Of a stretch of 9,470 nt of DNA, positions 6,677-9,470 are shown piece after piece. This DNA is from Candidatus Bathyarchaeota archaeon (GTDB lineage: Archaea; Thermoproteota; Bathyarchaeia; Bathyarchaeales; Bathycorpusculaceae): contig PIYF01000019.1 in NCBI GenBank assembly GCA_003601875.1, forward strand, positions 1 through 9,470, given 5' to 3'. The stretch's first letter is position 1. Each line of letters begins with the position of its first letter. Under the pieces are notes generated by a model. The model did not search any database. It saw only the letters and a list, made by a program, of their open reading frames with translations, and was not told the origin of the DNA. The translations under genes and the position numbers were made by a program.

Positions 6677-6703
6677 TTTCAGAGTCCCTTCAAAATTAAC
6701 TTA

Positions 6704-6720
6704 ATTTTAAACTTTAAAAA
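6704..6720 (-). promoter_or_regulatory. AT-rich promoter region of dtdA
   Basis: On the minus strand, TTTTTAAAG followed by TTTAAAAT gives two overlapping TATA-like elements. The nearer one (6704-6711) would start transcription a few bases before the ATG at 6676. The farther one would leave a short leader with AAGGGA as ribosome-binding site. The sequence does not decide between them. Confidence 0.4.
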
Positions 6721-6741
6721 CTTGCTTAACTTTTAAGAAAG

Positions 6742-6749
6742 TTTATAAT
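6742..6749 (+). promoter_or_regulatory. TATA box of the carbamoyltransferase gene
   Basis: TTTATAAT is centred about 26 bases before 6772, where transcription probably starts. That leaves a leader of about 18 bases containing AAAGGTG (6776-6782), 7 bases before the ATG at 6790. This ribosome-binding site favours the ATG at 6790 over the in-frame ATG at 6796. Confidence 0.55.
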
Positions 6750-6789
6750 CTGATAAAATTACTTTCAGTTAGTGTAAAGGTGTTTAAAC

Positions 6790-7704
6790 ATGCATATGAT
6801 TAATTTTAAAAACTTCTCCGGTGAGGCTCTCATCGAGATAATTGATAAAGCAATTGAAATTAAAAATAACCCTGAGAATTACCGTGAAGCTTTGGATGGT
6901 AAATCATTGGCTATGATATTTCAAAAGACCTCAACAAGGACCAGAGTTTCCTTTGAGGTTGCAATGACTCAGCTTGGTGGTCATGCTCTTTACATTGATT
7001 GGAGAACAACAAACTTCACCATAGCTGACATTTATGATGAAACTCAATATTTGTCAAGGAATGTTGATTGCATAATGGCGCGGTTAAAGAAAAATGCTGA
7101 TTTGCAAGTTATGGCTGAAGCCTCACAAGTTCCAGTGATAAATGGATGTGATGAAAAATACCATCCAACTCAAGCCATTGCAGATTTAATGACTATGAAA
7201 GAAAAGAAGGGTAAACTGAAAGGTTTAAAACTCGTTTATATAGGTATTCATAATAACGTCTGCAACAGCTTAATAGAAGGCTGCACAAAAACAGGAGTTA
7301 AAATAATAACAGTTACACCAATCTTTAATGAACCTTCAAGAGATAACGACCTGCTTAATGAAGCGAAAAGGACAGGATTATATGAAACAACTTTAGATGT
7401 TAAACAAGCTGTTAAAGACGCTGACTTCGTTTATACTGACACTTGGGTTGACATGGAATTCTTTCTTGATCCAAAATATAAGAAGGAAAAAGAGAGGAGA
7501 ATGAAAATTATGATGCCTTACCAGATAAACAGGGAGTTACTTAAAGGAAGCAACGCTTACATAATGCATGACATGCCAATTCATAGGGGTTATGAAATAA
7601 GCTCAGAAATGATTGAAAGCCCCCAATCAATCATATATGAGCAAAGCGAGAACAGATTATATTCCGCTAAATCCATCCTATTAAAACTTTTAGGAAAATG
7701 CTGA
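6790..7704 (+). CDS. Ornithine-carbamoyltransferase-family enzyme with atypical acceptor site
   Basis: The 304-residue product has the carbamoyltransferase fold: carbamoyl-phosphate loop FQKTSTRTRVSFE (44-56, STRTR at 48-52), MARL with Arg98, HPTQAIADL (125-133) and the second-domain motif GIHNNVCNS (152-160). The C-terminus resembles OTC closely (HRGYEI..., SPQSIIYEQSENRLYSAKSIL). The residues that read the amine substrate in true OTCs are changed: the ornithine-binding SMG loop (DVWVSMG) is TDTWVDMEFF at 216-225, and the HCLP motif is HDMP at 260-263, so the cysteine contacting the ornithine side chain is Asp261. It is therefore probably not a standard ArgF. The gene sits upstream of speH and bpsA, so agmatine, putrescine or another polyamine is a possible acceptor; that is inference. 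Carbamoyl-phosphate use is likely because STRTR and HPTQ are intact. Confidence 0.8.
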   Translation: MHMINFKNFSGEALIEIIDKAIEIKNNPENYREALDGKSLAMIFQKTSTRTRVSFEVAMTQLGGHALYIDWRTTNFTIADIYDETQYLSRNVDCIMARLKKNADLQVMAEASQVPVINGCDEKYHPTQAIADLMTMKEKKGKLKGLKLVYIGIHNNVCNSLIEGCTKTGVKIITVTPIFNEPSRDNDLLNEAKRTGLYETTLDVKQAVKDADFVYTDTWVDMEFFLDPKYKKEKERRMKIMMPYQINRELLKGSNAYIMHDMPIHRGYEISSEMIESPQSIIYEQSENRLYSAKSILLKLLGKC

Positions 7705-7708
7705 CAAA

Positions 7709-7738
7709 CCGAAAAATTTATAAAAACTTTTTAATCGG
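7709..7738 (+). terminator. AT-rich hairpin with T run after the carbamoyltransferase gene
   Basis: CCGA (7709-7712) can pair with TCGG (7735-7738), and the flanking A-rich and T-rich runs (7713-7716 with the TTTTT at 7728-7732) extend the pairing. The T run could act as a terminator for the upstream gene. The same interval contains the TATA box of the speH unit, so its real role may be the promoter alone. Confidence 0.3.
7717..7725 (+). promoter_or_regulatory. TATA box of the speH-bpsA operon
   Basis: TTTATAAAA is the strongest TATA match in the gap after the carbamoyltransferase gene. The expected start, about 26 bases beyond its centre, falls near 7747, which implies a leader of about 85 bases before the speH ATG at 7833. 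That is far longer than the leaderless or under-20-base leaders inferred for the other genes in this window. Confidence 0.55.
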
Positions 7739-7746
7739 AAAATCTC

Positions 7747-7866
7747 GAAGAGGATAGAAAGTCGTATGTCTGGTTGGCTGGGGAGAAACCTTTCAACCAA
7801 CCGGAATTCGACGGTAACTGTGGGTGTTCAAGATGGGCATCCACGTTATCGCCGAGTTTCTCGGCG
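7747..7866 (+). ncRNA. Candidate structured leader RNA of speH (cis-regulatory)
   Basis: This segment is about half G+C, in marked contrast to its AT-rich surroundings. It can fold into three consecutive hairpins. Hairpin 1 (7761-7812): CTGGTTGG (7770-7777) pairs with CCAACCGG (7797-7804) with one G-U pair, and GTCG (7761-7764) pairs with CGAC (7809-7812) outside a small internal loop. Hairpin 2 (7820-7844): GTGGGTGT pairs with GCATCCAC, two G-U pairs, with the speH ATG in its nine-base loop. Hairpin 3 (7850-7866): CGCCGAG-TTT-CTCGGCG, a perfect seven-pair stem inside the speH coding region. No tRNA, box C/D or box H/ACA signature is evident. I do not recognise a known riboswitch class. Regulation by a polyamine, AdoMet or temperature is only a hypothesis. 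Confidence 0.45.
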
Positions 7867-8198
7867 TAAATTCGGAGAAAATTTCGAAAGTGGAGAAAAT
7901 TCGAACCATTTTGGATAGTGTTGTCTCTAAATCCGGTCTCCACGTGATTTCTTCAAGTTTTCATCAGTTTGAACCTCAAGGGGTTTCAGCTGTCTACCTT
8001 TTAAGCGAATCTCATCTAAGCGTTCACACATGGCCTGAATACGGTTACGTTGCCCTAGACATTTTTACGTGCGGAGATGACGATAATATAGCATTAAAAG
8101 CCTTTGACCTGTTAGTTGAAGCCTTCGAACCTGAAATTGTTGAGAAGAAAATTTTGAGGAGAGACCTCTATGAGAGAAGTGGAAGTTCAAATACTTAA
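7833..8198 (+). CDS. speH: S-adenosylmethionine decarboxylase proenzyme (SpeH type)
   Basis: The 121-residue product is a prokaryotic class-1B AdoMet decarboxylase, a pyruvoyl enzyme that makes decarboxylated AdoMet, the aminopropyl donor for polyamine synthesis. The self-processing site is LLSESHLSVHTWPEYGY (57-72): cleavage is expected between Glu59 and Ser60, which becomes the pyruvoyl group. His65 and Cys80 (IFTCG) have exactly the +5 and +20 spacing known in the Thermotoga enzyme for processing and proton transfer. The start is placed at ATG 7833 (MGIHVIAEFLGV, the usual family start), with GGTG (7823-7826) as ribosome-binding site. An in-frame GTG at 7824 overlaps that site and is less likely. 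The 3' end overlaps bpsA by 29 bases. The start codon lies inside a predicted hairpin loop. Confidence 0.95.
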   Translation: MGIHVIAEFLGVNSEKISKVEKIRTILDSVVSKSGLHVISSSFHQFEPQGVSAVYLLSESHLSVHTWPEYGYVALDIFTCGDDDNIALKAFDLLVEAFEPEIVEKKILRRDLYERSGSSNT

Positions 8199-9195
8199 CG
8201 AATTAGCTGAATCCAAAAAAACTTTTTGGGAGCTTCTAGACAAAAATCATAACACCTTGAAGATTTTTCTCCAATCCTTAAACAACCTCTATGAATCTGG
8301 ACTTGTAGCCGCAGATAAAGAAGGGTTATACTTAACGAATAAGGGATTAAAAGAAGTCAACAGGAAAAGTTTGGATTTTAAAGGTGAAATCTGCAGTGAA
8401 TGTGAAGGAAAGAGGATTCTGCCAGCTGGAAAGTTTAAGGAAACTTTAACACGTTTTAATGAAATTGTTAAAGAAAGACCCTTGCCAACTTTAGATTTCT
8501 TTCAAGGTTATATGCGGGAATACGATGTAATTGCAAGGGTAGCTTTAATGCATTTTTATGGTGATCTTGCGGACAAGGATTTCATACTTGTCGGAGATGA
8601 CGATTTGTTAAGTGTAGCCTTATCTTTAACAGATTTACCCTCAAGAATTTTAGTTTTAGATGTTGATGAACGACTTGGAAATTTTCTCCGAAAAATTAAC
8701 AAGGAATACGGCTTTGACATTGAATTTCAAAAGTATAATGTTTCCGATCCATTACCAAGCAATCTAACTGGAAATTTTGACGTTTTTTCCTCTGAACCTT
8801 TAGAAACTTTAAGCGGATTGAAAGCTTTTATTTGCAGAGGAATTGCATGTTTAAGGGAGGATGGTGTAGGATATTTTGGATTAACAAACGTTGAAGCCTC
8901 CTATAAGAAGTGGATTGAAATAGAAAAAATGCTTACGGAAATGAACTGTGTCATTACGGATATAATTCGAGATTTTTCAAAGTATCCACTTAATTATGAA
9001 ACAATAAACTATGAAAAGTTTGCTTCAAAATTAAAGTTTCCCGTTAAAAAGAATCCTGGAATCCTTTGGTACAAGTCATCTTTATTTAGATTCAAAATTT
9101 TAGGTAAAGCGAAACTTGCTGTGGCAGCTGATGAGAAACTTCAAATCACATGGGTTGATAAAGAAGAGGATTTGACCTATCCACTTTTTTACTAA
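8170..9195 (+). CDS. bpsA: Branched-chain polyamine synthase (N4-bis(aminopropyl)spermidine synthase)
   Basis: The 341-residue product resembles Thermococcus BpsA, which adds two aminopropyl groups from decarboxylated AdoMet to the N4 of spermidine, giving a branched polyamine linked to growth at high temperature. Order of features: winged-helix-like N-terminal domain (1-65), a CSEC pair (75-78) followed by GK, the block RPLPTLDFFQGY (103-114), IARVALMHFYGDL (121-133), the Rossmann-type active-site motif VGDDDLLSVALSL (141-153), VLDVDERL (162-169), GRGIA-like CRGIA (222-226), GYFGLT (234-239) and VITDIIRDF (261-269). The DPPET motif of known enzymes reads EPLET here (209-213). The C-terminus is also shorter and less acidic than I recall for the Thermococcus enzyme. 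It overlaps speH by 29 bases; GAGGA (8157-8161) precedes the ATG. Product and donor synthesis are thus coupled. Confidence 0.9.
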   Translation: MREVEVQILNELAESKKTFWELLDKNHNTLKIFLQSLNNLYESGLVAADKEGLYLTNKGLKEVNRKSLDFKGEICSECEGKRILPAGKFKETLTRFNEIVKERPLPTLDFFQGYMREYDVIARVALMHFYGDLADKDFILVGDDDLLSVALSLTDLPSRILVLDVDERLGNFLRKINKEYGFDIEFQKYNVSDPLPSNLTGNFDVFSSEPLETLSGLKAFICRGIACLREDGVGYFGLTNVEASYKKWIEIEKMLTEMNCVITDIIRDFSKYPLNYETINYEKFASKLKFPVKKNPGILWYKSSLFRFKILGKAKLAVAADEKLQITWVDKEEDLTYPLFY

Positions 9196-9226
9196 GTCAA
9201 CTGTAAGTTGAAGGGAGGAGATTTTC

Positions 9227-9470
9227 ATTAAAATTAGAAAAGCCTCTCTGGAAGATGTTCCAAGGATTGTTCAGCTTTCCGAAAAGCTTGGGAAAGATGA
9301 AAGTCTAAGGGATCCTATGATGCTTCCTATAAGTGAATTTCAGAATCCTGATTGGATTATAAAAAATGTGAGGAAGGAGAACGCTGCTGTTTTTGTTGCT
9401 GAAGATAATGGGAAAATTGTTGGTTACTCTTTAGGATGGATTGGTCAACCTTGGGGCTATAAAGGAAAGA
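9227..9470 (+). CDS. GNAT-family acetyltransferase, N-terminal part, apparent ATT start
   Basis: The frame encodes 81 residues to the window edge. It opens with a typical GNAT first strand and helix, IKIRKASLEDVPRIVQLSEK, and reaches the central strands AAVFVAEDNGKIVGYSLGWI, where the VGY strand precedes the acetyl-CoA-binding part that lies beyond the window. No ATG, GTG or TTG exists between an in-frame TGA at 9209-9211 and the conserved first strand. An excellent ribosome-binding site GGGAGGAG (9213-9220) is followed six bases later by ATT at 9227, exactly where other GNATs have ATG. The next in-frame ATGs, near 9317, would delete the first strand and helix. The gene follows bpsA by 31 bases and is probably co-transcribed. 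The acetyl acceptor is unknown; a polyamine is possible from context alone. Confidence 0.75.
   Translation, partial: MKIRKASLEDVPRIVQLSEKLGKDESLRDPMMLPISEFQNPDWIIKNVRKENAAVFVAEDNGKIVGYSLGWIGQPWGYKGK

Noticed and set aside
7741..7832. tRNA, box C/D or box H/ACA RNA in the speH leader
   Set aside because: GTTCAAG resembles a T-loop, but there is no acceptor stem, anticodon arm or CCA-side pairing; no RTGATGA/CTGA boxes or properly placed ACA are present.
7731..7943. Minus-strand open frame across the speH leader and start
   Set aside because: It has no recognisable product or ribosome-binding site, is antisense to speH, and is open because the region is GC-rich and rich in inverted repeats.
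1..9470. CRISPR arrays, insertion sequences, phage genes or integration sites
   Set aside because: No regularly spaced repeats, transposase or integrase genes, or terminal inverted repeats were seen on either strand.

Overview
The window is a compact, AT-rich (roughly one third GC by eye) archaeal chromosome segment. The archaeal assignment rests on archaeal-type ribosomal proteins (P0/L10 with a stalk-protein spine, P1/L12 with a GLGALFG tail), an Spt5-type NGN-KOW factor beside SecE, a GEK1-type D-aminoacyl-tRNA deacylase, a presenilin-like A22 protease, and TATA boxes about 27 bases before leaderless or short-leader starts. A branched-chain polyamine synthase points to a thermophile. The lineage cannot be fixed from this sequence; a Thermoproteota/Bathyarchaeia-like or euryarchaeal thermophile would fit.

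Left part (1-2655): a partial phosphoglucose/phosphomannose isomerase on the minus strand diverges from a SPOUT RNA methyltransferase across only 33 bases, with crossed leaderless promoters. A second plus-strand unit carries a presenilin/SPP-like intramembrane aspartyl protease and an overlapping 66-residue two-helix membrane protein.

Middle (2663-6676, all minus strand): dtdA, then the translation/secretion operon secE - spt5 - rpl11 - rpl1 - rpl10 - rpl12. SecE is only 57 residues long and starts at TTG; a long open frame ahead of Spt5 is really the secE gene read out of frame. L10 stops right after the three stalk-binding helices and lacks the usual acidic FG tail, whereas L12 keeps its tail.

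Right part (6790-9470, plus strand): a polyamine-linked cluster. It holds a carbamoyltransferase paralogue with an altered amine-acceptor site, an AdoMet decarboxylase (speH) behind an unusual GC-rich structured leader, a branched-chain polyamine synthase (bpsA) overlapping speH, and the start of a GNAT acetyltransferase that appears to use an ATT start codon. SpeH makes the decarboxylated AdoMet that BpsA consumes as aminopropyl donor. The carbamoyltransferase and the acetyltransferase are plausible but unproven modifiers or suppliers of the amines.

The most novel-looking items are the speH leader and start-site RNA structure, the non-ornithine carbamoyltransferase, the tail-less L10, and the variant motifs in the presenilin homologue and BpsA.
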